Below are positions 13,086 through 24,428 of a stretch of 64,000 nucleotides of DNA, piece after piece. The stretch spans positions 186,001 through 250,000 of the forward strand of contig BDGG01000022.1 of the NCBI GenBank assembly GCA_001949185.1, in the 5' to 3' direction. A model generated the notes under the pieces. That model ran no database searches. It had not been told where the DNA came from and was given only the letters and a program-made list of their open reading frames with translations. Every line of letters begins with the position of its first letter. Within the stretch, counting starts at the first letter, position 1. The DNA is from Ramazzottius varieornatus. Lineage: Eukaryota > Tardigrada > Eutardigrada > Parachela > Ramazzottiidae. The translations under genes and the position numbers were made by a program.

Positions 13086-13391
13086 CTAAAGTACAAGCTT
13101 ACAACTATTAAAGCAGATGAATGGACAAAAAAAGGCGACAGAAACGATGATGGTATATTTTGTCATCTGGACAATGGTGGTTATTGTCAAGTTCTCCACT
13201 TGTTCGTGTTTCACCCGTATCACATTCACAGCCACGGTCGCTGTGGTCGTCTGCAACTGAAGTGTCTCCAGCAACTCAAGGAATTGCTTGAAGGTAGGTT
13301 GGGGGTAGGCGTGAAACACGAACACAGGCCATCCCACCACGCCACAGTGGAATATACTGGTAATGGGAGGTTTGGTAGCGCAATATGACAT
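13086..13391 (-). CDS. Tentative 101-residue ORF with C-terminal hydrophobic segment
   Basis: An uninterrupted frame from MSYCATKPPITS to a stop. The middle (PTFKQFLELLETLQLQ) looks helical. The C terminus contains a hydrophobic stretch (YTIIVSVAFFCPFICF) that could be a membrane anchor. No homologue is recognised and no splice sites confirm it. One arm of an inverted repeat (near 13200) and its partner (near 13310) both lie inside the frame, so it may belong to a repeat rather than a gene. Confidence 0.22.
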   Translation of the reverse strand: MSYCATKPPITSIFHCGVVGWPVFVFHAYPQPTFKQFLELLETLQLQTTTATVAVNVIRVKHEQVENLTITTIVQMTKYTIIVSVAFFCPFICFNSCKLVL

Positions 13392-13777
13392 CTTGCGCTA
13401 CAAGGCACAGCATACACTACCAGCTGGAGTTTGAAGACAACGAGTGGTCTACCGTACTGCCAGCATCTCCTGAAGCTTCTTGTATACTCGCTGTTAGCTT
13501 TTCCAAGCTCCACGCTTATACACATGAAGTGGACAATGATATGACGTCCACACAGGGCATTGGTTTGGTTTGACAGCCGGGCGGCCCATTGCTTGGTCAC
13601 CATGAAGGTCGATCGCTGCTTCATCGACAGCGAGGAAGGCTTTTCCACAAGTTATGCCAAAATACATGCTGAATTCAGGCCCTACCTAAGGCCTGCAACT
13701 TCAAGGATGCCCGACAACACTAGACAGTGTTTCCTGATAAGAGTCCCTCTCTCGCCGATGCAGACACGACGCATACT

Positions 13778-13914
13778 TCAAAGTTCCGATCATTTCGGAC
13801 AACGTAGCCGATTTTGTACCGTGCGTCACACAGCGTTCACTATCCATGGCCCACGGTACTGTACACATTCAAGCACCTATGTCCGACATAATCGGAACTT
13901 TGAAGTACGTCGCT
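13778..13914. repeat. Imperfect inverted repeat (fold-back), about 24 bp arms
   Basis: TTCAAAGTTCCGAT at 13778 is followed by CATTTCGGAC; near 13891-13914 the reverse complement recurs with two differences (about 22 of 24 match). Partial pairing continues outward (CGACG(CA)TAC). The loop is about 90 bp. It could be a small degraded fold-back element or a cruciform-forming site. No target-site duplication was identified. Confidence 0.5.
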
Positions 13915-14957
13915 CATCTTTTGGCCCCACCAAGGAACAGGCTTCCGCTCCAATCAGAACTGGTGAGTGGTGATCTGACATACTCATGCTGCACGCGCAG
14001 TCGAAAAAACGCAACTAGGGTTGTATTTTCAACTTGAAGAATTTGCTCTGTTCGCCGCATAAGTTTGAGCCCAGAGGCTGATCATGACAGTCGCGCGACT
14101 CGCGTTTCCAGCACAGATATCGGATAGCAGCGGATGGGAAAGTGTAATTTTGCCTGGTCACACATGTCCAACCGCATCAAAATCAGGGGGTGGCTTTGAG
14201 GCGATGGACCGACACTATCTCACACGAAAGTCAGTGCCAACTGCTCGGGGAGCTGGAATGTTCCAACCGTCTTCGACCGAAACAGTCATTTAACCGTTTA
14301 CCACTTCTTCATCCATTGTACCATATCAACGATGAGAAATAAAGAGAAACCTGTTCAGAGTGCCCATTGTTCACGACGTCCAAGAATAGCTCGTTTGAAT
14401 GGTTTGGGGCGTGGGCAGATACAGTCAGTCAGATCGTTCTCCAAGCGGCGCACGCTCTCAGCCAACACAAGAAGCAAGTGCGCCACTTGACATGACAATC
14501 TGGTTCAATTCCAACTGCCGACGTCTCAACGTTTGGGTCTGGTAACGTGGTCTTGTGAGCGGGATTCAAAAGGGGATGGCCAAGACTGTAAGGTCTCGAG
14601 CTAATCTTGTTTCGCACGGGAAAAGTTTGTATAGTTGGAGGTTGAAGACTAGCCAAGTACCAGAGCTTGGACAATACAGTACATGGAAAAATAGTTTCAT
14701 ATGCTTGAACGAAACAATAACGGGAGGTCTGTGAAATTGAAGAAAGTCAGTCGTAGTTGTGACTTGTTCAAGGAGAAAGTTCGATCATCATTTAAATGTG
14801 AAAAGTATTTTCAAGACGGCCAAAGTGCGGAGTCATATCTTCAGCGTATGTAATGAAGTTTTGTCGTTTGGGTTGGGTGGTTGGTTTTGCCTTTAACGTA
14901 TAGTGGGATCACTGCTGGGATGCATGCAAGTCAGTGTTGGCTATCGTTTACCTTGTG

Positions 14958-17864
14958 CTAGTATTCCCAACCGTTGGCATAAGCCCCACTGGCCGTCTGC
15001 TGGTGGTGTTGAGCACCGTTGGTCTGCTGCTCAGCCGGAGCCTACAACAAGCTAACCTGGAAGTGGGGCAGAGAAACAATGGGCAAGCTGCCTATGGGAC
15101 TTACGCTGTGGCCAAAGCGAGCTGCAAAGCTCTTTCCGGAAGTGGGACGTGACGCAGCAGCAGCCGTCGTGGTGGAAGGCGCAGCGTAGCTAACAGAGTC
15201 CTTGCTGTTAGCACGATTGTAGGGCTCTGCCTGGCCTTGAGACTCTCCACCTCGGCTTCGGCTCAAGTAAGGCGGATTTAGCAAGGAAGACTGCGACTGG
15301 CTATAGCACAAGAAAGAAGGAGATGAGCGATACAGAAACTAGACTATATAGAGGAAACAGCTGGGTCTGTACCCAGGTCGATAAGGCGCCTGTTGGGGCG
15401 CATAGACGGGCTGCGTTGGCGCGTAGCCTTGTTGCTGCTGCGGCTGTTGCGGATACTGTGGCTGGAGGGGTGGAAGACTGTGACCATTATCCTGCTGATC
15501 ATAGGGTGACTGCTGTGGTACCTGACCTGCTGCTCCGTAACCGTAGGCCGGCTGTTCTTGCTGGTAGCCATATGGTTGACGTTGAGGATGCGCTTGTTGG
15601 TACTGTTGGGATGCTGGTGCTGGCTGCCGATAACCTGCGTAGTGCAACACCCTATGCCTCATTACGGGCGGCAGGAAATTACCAAAGAAGCTACAGACCT
15701 TGCGAATAGGAAGATTGAGGCAGAAGGCTGCCTTCATAGCTAGCGGGTGCTCTATAGGCCTCTAGCATCGGTGGTGGACCCTGATCGTAGCGTGGCGGTG
15801 CTCCTCCATTGCTATAAACTTGATAAGGGTCGGGCTGCGGCTGCGGCAGCGGCGGCGGGTAGTAGCCATCGGGGCGTGGCAGATACTGCCCGGTCGAGGT
15901 GGGACGTGGCTGAGGAGCGGAAGGCCCGCGTGGCTGGTAGGCAGGTGCTGCTGGAGGCCCGTACGGCGCTGCACCTCCTGCCCGGGCAGGCGGTCCCATA
16001 TCGTCATACGCTCCACGACGCTGCTCGAAAGAGGGCCGTTCCCCAAAGGGACCATGTCGTCGATCACCAGCTGCAGGATATGGGCCGGGTCGTCCTGCCT
16101 TGCCACCGGAGCCCCCACCACCACGCTTCCGTCCCCGATCACCACCTCCATCTTCTGCAATCAAGCAACAAGGTCTACTGTACTCTACTTCTCAGCTCTT
16201 CCACCCAGAATGGGTTTGCAAGTAACGGAGACTGGCAAAGGAAAGCCTTACCTGAAGAGTTCCTTCCTCGTCCTCTCCCACCACCAGCGCCCCGTCGTTG
16301 AGGTGGTGCATTGAGACGCTCCATGCTTTCTTCACTGACCCGCATAGGTGCCGGAGGCTCAGGTACTGAAAAGAAACCAATGGGACCATTATTCACGCAA
16401 CACATGACAGAAGGCGCGGGCAAGACACCGAGAAGAAGGTCAGTGGGAAACTCCGAAACAGGAATCCTCTAACTGACCGAAAGTTTTAGTTCTCGCCCAG
16501 GCAAGTTCCAGTCGTCGACCCATGAATTCCTGACCGTAATATTCTTGTAAAGCACGATCAGCCGTGGCATGGTCACGAAAGTGAAGGAATGCAAATCTAT
16601 AAGTAGGCAACATACATACTATGAAATAAACGGTCCAAATGCCACCTTCAACGGGCCAATGGTAGACAGACGGTACTGACTTGTTAACAATGCGAGCGCG
16701 CTCGAAAGAGTCGGGATAGTTCTCGGAGAAGAGCTTGTTCAAGTCAGCTTCGGTGGCCTTGTCCATCAGGTTGCGTGCGTGGAGGACGCACGTGTGGGCA
16801 TTCCTGTCGTCTTCGCACGTCGAATAGTAGGCTTCCAGCGGATAATCGTACGGTTGAACTACAGACCAATTTGTCACAATACTAACGTGCAAACCGACCT
16901 AGCCGCAGGGCAATTATCGAAAATCATCAGTAGCGGGTACAGCCCAATTTAACAGGATACACACCTTCCTGTGATAGTATTTTGCCCAGTGCTCCCACAG
17001 CAGCTCTTTCCGATCCAAATTCCTACAAGCAAACAGCAAAGCATTGACATCCGGTCCCGCCCAAGAAGGTGGATATTCCCTAAACTTACTAGGGAAGCCC
17101 ACAGCTTGGGGGGACGGATTTCTGGATCAATGCCCCAGATGTTAGTCTCCAGGACGCCTTCGAAGAGACCGTCGAAATCCTTGATGAGATCAGCTCGCGT
17201 CTTGTGCTTGGGCAGGTTGGTGATCATGACCAGGGCGTGCGGCTTGGACAGGGAGATGCTCCATTTGGTGCCAGGACGGCCGGCAATGGGCCGGTTGGTC
17301 AGCTGGCGAACGACGTTGTTGGCCACACTGGAGTCGTAGAACGTAGCGAAGGCGAAGCCGCGACCTAGCTCGCCTGTCTCGTCCAGCAGCACCCGCACTT
17401 CCCACAGCTTGCCAAACTTCTCCAGCTCCGGCACCAGCTCGTCTTCGTACATGTCACGCGGCAAACGCCCCAGGAAGATTTCGGCGTTTCGTGGCCGCTC
17501 ACTGCCGTCGGGAGGTGGTCCTGTGGAAAAAAAAGGTGGATGATGGTATTGAGCAACAAACACAATCAAGAAAGACCAATCAACTCGTTATCCACACAAC
17601 TACCCCATGACGTCATGATTATTACACGTGGGGCTTCGAAGTCTAGGCGCTTGACACGGTGATGTCACCACCAATCTCAAACCAGACTAATGAGACTATA
17701 CCTCCGTATTTCCTCAGGTTCTGGCCGATCGTCAGGCTGTAGCCGGTCTTCTTGGCAAACTCCAGACACTTTTGAGCTTTAGTGGGACATTCCTTGAGGT
17801 TCGCCTCCGGTTCCGCTGTCTTGATGCCATCCTTGGTATCAGATCCACTCTGAGTGCCCTGCAT
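14958..17864 (-). CDS. Three-RRM RNA-binding protein, A1CF/RBM46/RBM47-hnRNP Q/R family
   Basis: Nuclear RNA-binding protein likely acting in splicing, stability or translation. Exon 1 begins MQGTQSGS and ends in the family N-terminal box (FAKKTGYSL, then KYGGPPPDG). RRM1 follows with EIFLGRLPRDMYEDELVP and GRGFAFATFYD (RNP2/RNP1). RRM2 contains VMITNLPKHKTRADLI. The linker and RRM3 contain CVLHARNLMDKATEADLNKLF and FAFLHFRDHATADRAL. After RRM3 come an RGG-like box (RRGAGGGRGRGR, RGRKRGGGGSGG) and a long Pro/Gln/Tyr-rich tail ending AYANGWEY. The family-specific KYGGPPP and PRDMYEDELVP signatures make the clade call strong. Which vertebrate paralogue is closest is not decided; it is probably ancestral to several. 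The low-complexity tail may drive condensates, which is inference. Confidence 0.85.
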
Positions 17865-18396
17865 GGCACCTCTCTCTTTGCCACACTTAACCCACCGTTG
17901 GGGGATGCCTTCACTCGGTCCAGACTTCCAGCTGACACGCACAGGATGCTAGGCGAAGAAAATAACAACAACGGATGCAAGCCGAGATGATTATGGCTTA
18001 TCAGAAACGCTCTACACCTCACGGCGTTACCGTAGCAAGTCGGAAAGCTTCCGTGGCGTCGAACCACAAGACTGCCACTGCGCTTCAGTCTGGAAGACCG
18101 GAACGCCCCCTGCACATACATGAACAGGCTCATGCTGACGTCACCGGTCTTATCAAACTGGTCTTCGCCGCGAAGTGAATTTGAAATTTCAGTATTAAAT
18201 TTTTCCAGAGTCCTTCTCGTTGCTGACTTACTGGAAAATATCGCGTTGATGTTGGGAATCTGGAAACCAAGGGTGTTAACTAAACAGACCAACTACGGAA
18301 ACCATCCGTTTATCTTCTGGACTCTCATCGCTTGGAAAGCGCTCTGCAGCCGCGTTACAAATTGCTATCGGGCTGAATGACCATCGGTAGACCATC
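17865..18396. promoter_or_regulatory. Divergent promoter region, RRM gene / PHD-SAM gene
   Basis: The start codons of the two genes are 533 bp apart and transcribed away from each other. TGACGTCA lies at 18135 inside the interval; further copies lie at 17608 (RRM gene intron 1) and 18626 (PHD-SAM intron 1). A shared bidirectional promoter with CRE/ATF-type sites is inferred. Confidence 0.45.
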
Positions 18397-21277
18397 ATGA
18401 TGACGCGTCGAAGCAAGCGAATTACATCCATTTCAAAGACGGAAACACTTCCGCTAACGCCAGCGCCAACGCCAGCACCTCCTACAAGAGAACTCTCCAG
18501 CCGTCGCAAGGTATGACTGTACTTTAGCTCCTCATGTCCCGTTATGAAAGACTGAAAGTACTGGTAGACATGCGCATGAGGTCATGCCCGAAGAGGATGG
18601 TGAAATCATTACGCGCGATATTCATTGACGTCATGTGTTGGTGGTGTGGCAAAAGGCACACGTAAGCGTCATTACAGTAGTGGGATTTTGCTTACAGAAG
18701 CTACCGCGGTATCTGGAAGAAGACTACGTTCCGGACAGCCTGTCCGAGCGTCCTGCCAAGTCTAGGAAAGTAATGCCACCCGTGGAGGTAGTGGAAGAGC
18801 CTACCGTCAGTAAGGATGAGCACATCAGGCCGAAAGTTGACACTAAGGTGGAAGAGGAGCCTAAAGCCACTGCACAGGACGCACCGCGTTCCGCGCTGCA
18901 GATCACGGCCCTTCCAGCGGATTGCTGCCGAATATGCCTCAGCTGTGAGATGAAGGAGCGCAGTTCCGCCAGGGTCTTTTGCGCGGCTCGTCCTTGCGAA
19001 TACAAAGGTAGTAGTTTATGCTTCAGCCAATTGATGAGCTTCTTGGTGCTAGACAAAGTACCAGCTGTTAGTCTTGCAGTGCATCTGCAATGCTTGAAAG
19101 ATTCTTATGCCTTCGATTTCCTGGACAAGTTCATCCCCTACTTCAAATGTCCTTCTCATCGAATTTGCGTTGTCTGTGGCAGAAAGAAGAGTCTGGAAGA
19201 GGAGGTAGGGCATAGTGGAATGGTTCTCGACATAATATACTAGATATTCTCTGGCTGCCCTTTGCAGGTATGCGTGACATGTGAGACTTGCAACCGGATG
19301 TTTCACCTCAAATGCCACTCGCCACCAGTGGCCGCCTCTCTGAACGGTACAAGAAAGCTCCTCACTTCTTCCCTGGCAGGTCCCATGTGACATTGGCCGT
19401 TTGTTGATGACTATAGGGTGGAAATGTTCAGGCTGTGATCCCGTAGAGATAGAGGCTGCCAACAAGGCCAAAGAAGAGGAGAAGGCGCGGAAGGAGCGGC
19501 GAGCGGAAAAGAAGAGGCTTCGCTTGTTGAAAGCGGCGGAGAAAAGTCGGGCTAAGGAAGACAGGCAGGCCGCCAGTAAGCTCAAACTGAATCGCCTTAG
19601 CCCAAATGTCATATCAACTTTCCGCTTCTTCTCCCTAGGAATGGCAGCCAGCGCCAGAAACGTCCTGACAATGGCGGAAAAAGGCGCGGCTAAGATGGAT
19701 CAGGAAGCCGACAAGGACATGAAAAAGCTGAGGAGAGAACAGAGACGCCTGGCAAAGATGTCAGTGGAGCTGGACTGGAAAGAACATTGGGGGTAAGAAT
19801 CAAAGACATGTTTAAATGTTGATTTGACCTTCTGTGTACAAAAGACGAAGTGCATTTCATAGCTGCACGTATAGGCAGCGCACTATACCGGCTGCACGGC
19901 CTCGACACATTGTAGAGATCACGTTGCCACTCCCGTTCACTTTGCAACTGTAGCTACGGCCTTGCTCCGCCCTCTCGTGACGTATAACTACATTTTGCTT
20001 TCCGGAGCTCCCCTTATTTTCGAAAAATAGCGTAATCGGAGTTACGGTTGGCTAGCATTGGGAAGTATGGTGGCTGCCCAACTGTTCAAAGTTCTGATCA
20101 GCTGCTGCGCTTATAAGTGACGTTGCAACTCATCTTAGCTACAGTGGGACTTTCATCTGGCGGTGGCAACTTAATGTCTGTAATCAGCCAGCAACATGAC
20201 GTCATGTATAGCGGAGAACGCTGTTCAACCACCAGTCAGCCGTTTGACCTCATTCTGTCACGAAACCATGCCTGGGCTCAGGCAGGCCGTATAGTACAAA
20301 TAGAGCGCTTTTGAATTTGCCGTTCTGGCATGTTTAGCTAATACTGATTGTCTGATTGAACCTAACTCGCTCTCAGGCTCGGCCATTTTGGCGTACTTTG
20401 TTCGCGCCATATTTCAGCTTTTAGGTTTCAGGCCAGTTCAGTCAATACATTAATATAATCTTGAAGAATTGCTCTATTTGCGGTTGGATAAACAAGACAG
20501 ATTGTCTCTTGCAAGATAGACTCCTGAACTTGCTCGTAGACGCACGAGGTCAGGCTGGAACATGATCACAGAACGGCCTGCCATACCAGGTTCCATTGTA
20601 TAAGCAGCTGACGGATTGCATGTGCATGCCATCTTGCTCGTTTAACGAGTGCATGCACTTTACATTCGATTTGGCCTGCGCAACATAAGCCCTACCCCCG
20701 GTGTGACGTGTTGCTCGTTTTTGCTCGCGGACTGCCTTTTCGTACAGCTATAGTGCATTTCGCCCTTGGCCTAGCGGGGTTTGCTTCGAGTTTTTGGATA
20801 GCGCTTGGACAGTGCATAGTAGGAGCACGATGAAGTTTCGTACGTCTTTGACAGGTCGGAAACGGAGGATAGTGTGCTGTCGGATAGGGCGACCTCCTGG
20901 GAGGAGGAAGTGGAGATGAACCCGGTCTTTGTGCGCCATCTGGAGGCCAAGCGCATGGCGCTGCAAGAGGAGAGCGAACTGCGCCACGACCTGTGCCTGT
21001 GGACGGTGGACCAGTGCGCCTCCTACTTTGTCGACTCCTTCCCGGACCTGGCCGACCTGATCAGGACCCACGTAAGCCCACACGTGTCCTCGCACATTAC
21101 TTGTCCTTCTACGCTATTTTACTTCATTACCTTCTTCTCCACCGTCTTTAGGAGCTGTATGGGTCGTCTCTCATGCTCATTTCCAGCCAGCAGTTTCGCA
21201 CCCTTTTCGGCTTGCCACTGGGAAAGTGTCTCATCTTCTATGATGCTATTTGCAAGTGGCGTAAAGCCAAATTTTAA
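18397..21277 (+). CDS. PHD-finger and SAM-domain protein
   Basis: Probable chromatin-associated protein. Exon 1 starts MMTRRSKRITSISK (a second ATG is at 18400). A Lys/Glu/Pro-rich segment follows, then two Cys-rich modules. The first runs CCRICLSC...VFCAARPC...HLQC...FKCPSH. The second is PHD-like: CVVCG...CVTCETCNRMFHLKCHSPP...WKCSGC. A long charged coiled coil of Lys/Arg/Glu (19440-19790) comes next. After a 1 kb intron (19795-20854) a SAM domain closes the protein: LWTVDQCASYFVDSFPDLADLI, then LYGSSLML and LFGLPLGKCL, ending KWRKAKF. The donor TGGGG|GTAAG and the acceptor at 20855 are both phase 2, so joining the PHD and SAM parts keeps frame. The join depends on that long intron; two separate genes is the alternative. 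Confidence 0.62.
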
Positions 21278-21909
21278 CGATATTGCCTTCCTCCATTTGA
21301 TCACCAGACCTGCTCCTTTTTTGTTATTTAGGTTCAACAACAATAGTAAATCTCAATATTATTTTCGATTTTAGACAAATTATAGCCGTCGTTCGACGGG
21401 GCTTCAAATCTGCGTTAGTCTAGCTGGAACTGGAAGCGCCTTTTTCATGTGTTAAAATGGCCGGTACTTTTGAGGATTGAGCCTTGACCAAAAAGTGTAA
21501 GCTGCGACTGGACAAATGAAAAGACAGCCGTCATTGTTATCTTTGATAATTTAAATACAGTCCGGTCGCTCGAAATCTGGTACCTGATTTTGCGATTTCA
21601 AAACAAAGAAATCGTGCAAAATTAACGATACTGCGAGCCATACCGAGACAGCTGGTCCACATGCGGGTTGATTACTTGATCACACCAGTAAAGCTACGGT
21701 GTGATTTATGTGTAATGTAATTTCGGCCTTGACTTGTCGTGCTATATAGCGAATGTATAGCAGACTTCAAAACAAAATCGGAGAAATAGGTACCAGATTT
21801 CGATCAACCGGACTGTAATGGCTTTGCGTATTAAATGTGATCAGCGCGCAGCGACGCATACTAATTACGGTCGCAAAGAAGGTGCAAAGAAAGCAAAGGG
21901 GAGGAAAGT
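21278..21909. other. Convergent 3' intergenic region with a MITE
   Basis: Lies between the PHD-SAM stop and the stop of the MISP/AKAP2-like gene, which converge here. It is AT-rich and non-coding, and contains the 262 bp inverted-repeat element listed separately. Nothing else is recognised. Confidence 0.5.
21556..21817. mobile_element. MITE-like element with Tc1/mariner-type ends
   Basis: Terminal inverted repeats of about 40 bp begin CAGTCCGGTCGCTCGAAATC at 21558 and end with the reverse complement (CAGTCCGGTTGATCGAAATC) at 21815. TGGTACCT continues in both arms. The body is 258 bp and is flanked by TA on each side (21556-21557 and 21816-21817), the target-site duplication of Tc1/mariner-superfamily elements, including pogo. 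There is no transposase frame, so it is non-autonomous. Arms, spacing and TA duplication are seen directly; family assignment is inference. Confidence 0.75.
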
Positions 21910-24428
21910 CTAGTCATTACAATCAATCTGCTTGGGCTGAGTTGATACGAGCTTCCCATTGAGCCAAGAGTGCCGACTGACGGCCAACCGGTATTTGGGC
22001 AATCTCCTGCAATGACGAACGGGTGGAAGGTGGGATGGACATTTAGACGATGGATGATCTGGCTTCTGCTAGGGTCTTACCTGAACGATGGTATCTTGGG
22101 GGCGAACCACCGCTTCGGTACTGTGCCCCTGTCCATCCACCGCCTCTCTGGCCAGCTCCAGCGATAAATCTGGCAGACCCAAATCCTGTCTTGTTCGCCT
22201 GTCAATGACAGCGACGTTACCATACAAGCCAAGACCTGTTGGACATTATTAAGACGGTACCTCAGTTCTTCTTCACGGCGCTCCATTTCCTTCAGCTCGT
22301 CAAAGATTTTACTCTTGGCCGAACGGTATACCTTCTTGACCATAGAAATGGCATTGTCATCGTGGCTGGTTGGGACGTCCTGTTGCGTCTGGCTGGCCGG
22401 TCGGCGGACAGCGGCGTAGTCGACGTAGACACCTTTGTCATCGTTCAAGTGAGCCAGCGACGATGGCTGGGTCAGCTTGCTGATCGATATCCGTGAAGGC
22501 ACAATACCTGCAACAACGTCCTTTGATCAGAGCCTTCTTGACTACACCTAATGGACAAAGAGACGTACCAGGAAGTTTGCCGCGATTGGCAATGAAGCGT
22601 TGCATGCTGGACAGCGGCATCTTGGTGGTGGTCATCAGCGAAGTCTGCGTAGTGAGCAGCGCAGCTGTGTGAGGACTCTCCCTGCTATGAGGAAGCTCGC
22701 CACCTTTGGGCTGGCTGGCTTGACGAATGATGGCTTGATGGCCGTTGTCCTTCAGCGGCAGCACTTCGGTCTCGTCAGCCTGCTGCTGCTTGATAGGGGC
22801 CTTTGTGGCACTGCCTTCTGGGCTGGCCTGCTCGAAGAAGGCCCGCTGTGAGCGAATGCCCTGGTGAGGCGGTGGCGTACTGTGGGCACTGTAGTCCGAG
22901 CGAGGCTTCATAACCGTCTCTGTCTCTTCTTCCGGATTGTCATCGGAGGAGGAGGAGGAGGCGGTGGCGCTGGGCGAGTGCGCTGGCTGGTGGTCAACTC
23001 GTTCCTCCGAGATGGACAGGACGCGTCCATCACGCCGCAACTCCATCTCCCGACGCTTCTGCTCTTCAATCTCTTGTTGTAGCCGCGTTGTGGCCAGCAC
23101 ACGCTGTGTATCGTTGTAGGGAATCTTGTCTAGTGGAATATGCACTGACCACCTGTCCACCCAAACACCATTCAACAAAGTCAAACTACACTATTCAACT
23201 GATTTCTTCCCTGCTTGCTCATGAGGTCGAGGGTTCATAATGAACCGAAAGGACAGGCAGTGTGTTAACCTACCTGGCTTGCTTCTTCTTTTCGTCCGGG
23301 AAGGTCGTAGGCTGATGGTCGTCCTGGCCCATCTTGCGGCGCTGTTCTTGGTTATGACGGCGCACTTCTTCTTCCCTCCTTTTGGCCAGCCGAATCTCCC
23401 GCTCGATGGGCGTCTCATTTTCCGCCTCAACTCTAAACAGTGGGCTCTAGTGTTGGACAGGAGGAAACTGTGGCAGTATAATATGGGTTGACTGTATTGG
23501 CAAGTGGAAGTTACCTTTGAAGAACTGATGGGGAGGGACTTTTGGCTCGATGCTGTGTGGAGGCGCTGTCATTCTCCAGCGCAGGCTGAGGTCCTAGTGA
23601 GACATCCTGGGCGACGGGCAAGGGCGTCGGTACGTGGGCCAAGTCGGGGGATGTGCTGGGCAGGGAAGCGCTACTGTAGCTACAGAGACTGTGCGACTCT
23701 TCCTTGGAGCTGTGGCTGCTGCTGCCGACGTAGTCGCTGGTCTCAAAGGCCGACACTTGCTGCCGCCGACTAGTGCCAGCGCTAGGGCCGGCCGAGGGCA
23801 GGCCGCCTACCGGCGAAGAAGACAGCAGCAAGTCGGGCGTTGTGGCCCCACTGTCATGCCCGCCCTGTCCTCCTTCCTCATTCCTCATCCCAGTGACGGA
23901 AGTGTGCAGCCAGGAGACACTGGCCGACTCGGATGGGACTGGCGAGTAGGATGGCAGATCCGAGCTAGAGTCCAACTCGTCCTCATAGCCCTGACTGCGC
24001 TCTTGACTGCTGTCACTTCGTAGAGGTGTCTCTTCGCCATCCCTTCTCTGCAAGAACAACAAAGACCCACTTCTTTTATAGCCGCAAACGAAATGTTCCT
24101 TTAACTAACCCTCAAAAGCCACTTCTCCTCCATAAACTACAGTGTTGATGTGAAACACACAGTACGAGCTAGTTTACAATGGGTAACGCTATTGGCCAGC
24201 AAAGCCGAGGCGAAAAGTACAATTAAGTACTTTTGGCAATATCCGCTCTTTTCCATAGAAGAAGGTTAGCGTTGGCTGGCTAAAGCTTACCCGGAAAGAG
24301 CCGGTTTTGGTGGGTTCCAGCAGGTCATGATGGTTGTGCTGATGGTAAGCAGCGCTGACCGGATGCATTTCCACCTCGACGAGACGTGGTGCGCTGGAGC
24401 TGAGGTCAAAGTCAATTAAATCCATCAT
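21910..24428 (-). CDS. MISP/AKAP2-like cytoskeletal scaffold
   Basis: Start MMDLIDFDLSS (24428 or 24425). A long Ser/Pro-rich disordered exon (about 24050-23516) comes next. Then comes the family motif ENETPIEREIRLAKRREEEV, which closely matches the ETPIEREIRLA box of MISP and AKAP2. A second repeat-like helix (RVLATTRLQQEIEEQKRREMEL, then RRDGRV) and another Ser-rich block follow. The C terminus is helical (KSKIFDELKEMERREEELR, then RTRQDLGLPDLSLELA) and ends SALLAQWEARINSAQADCND. The donor after EEEL-R at 22260 is phase 2 and restores frame with the next exon. The family organises actin, spindle poles and PKA; an RII-anchoring helix was not identified. The gene is convergent with the PHD-SAM gene. 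Confidence 0.72.

Larger units (their letters stand above)
12667..14957. other. Intergenic, fold-back repeats, few coding signals
   Basis: Lies between the TRPA-like start and the 3' end of the RRM gene, both on the minus strand. It contains two inverted-repeat pairs (near 13200/13310 and 13778/13890) and a single tentative minus-strand frame listed separately. A 137-codon plus-strand frame (13560-13973) spans one of the inverted repeats and was not accepted. No recognisable gene between 13975 and 14957. Confidence 0.35.

Noticed and set aside
13560-13973. 137-codon plus-strand ORF
   Set aside because: Spans both arms of an inverted repeat, so its openness is better explained by the repeat than by coding.
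22600-24023. Long plus-strand ORFs opposite the MISP/AKAP2-like gene
   Set aside because: Shadow frames of the Ser/Pro-rich minus-strand exons; they lack splice consistency and conserved motifs.
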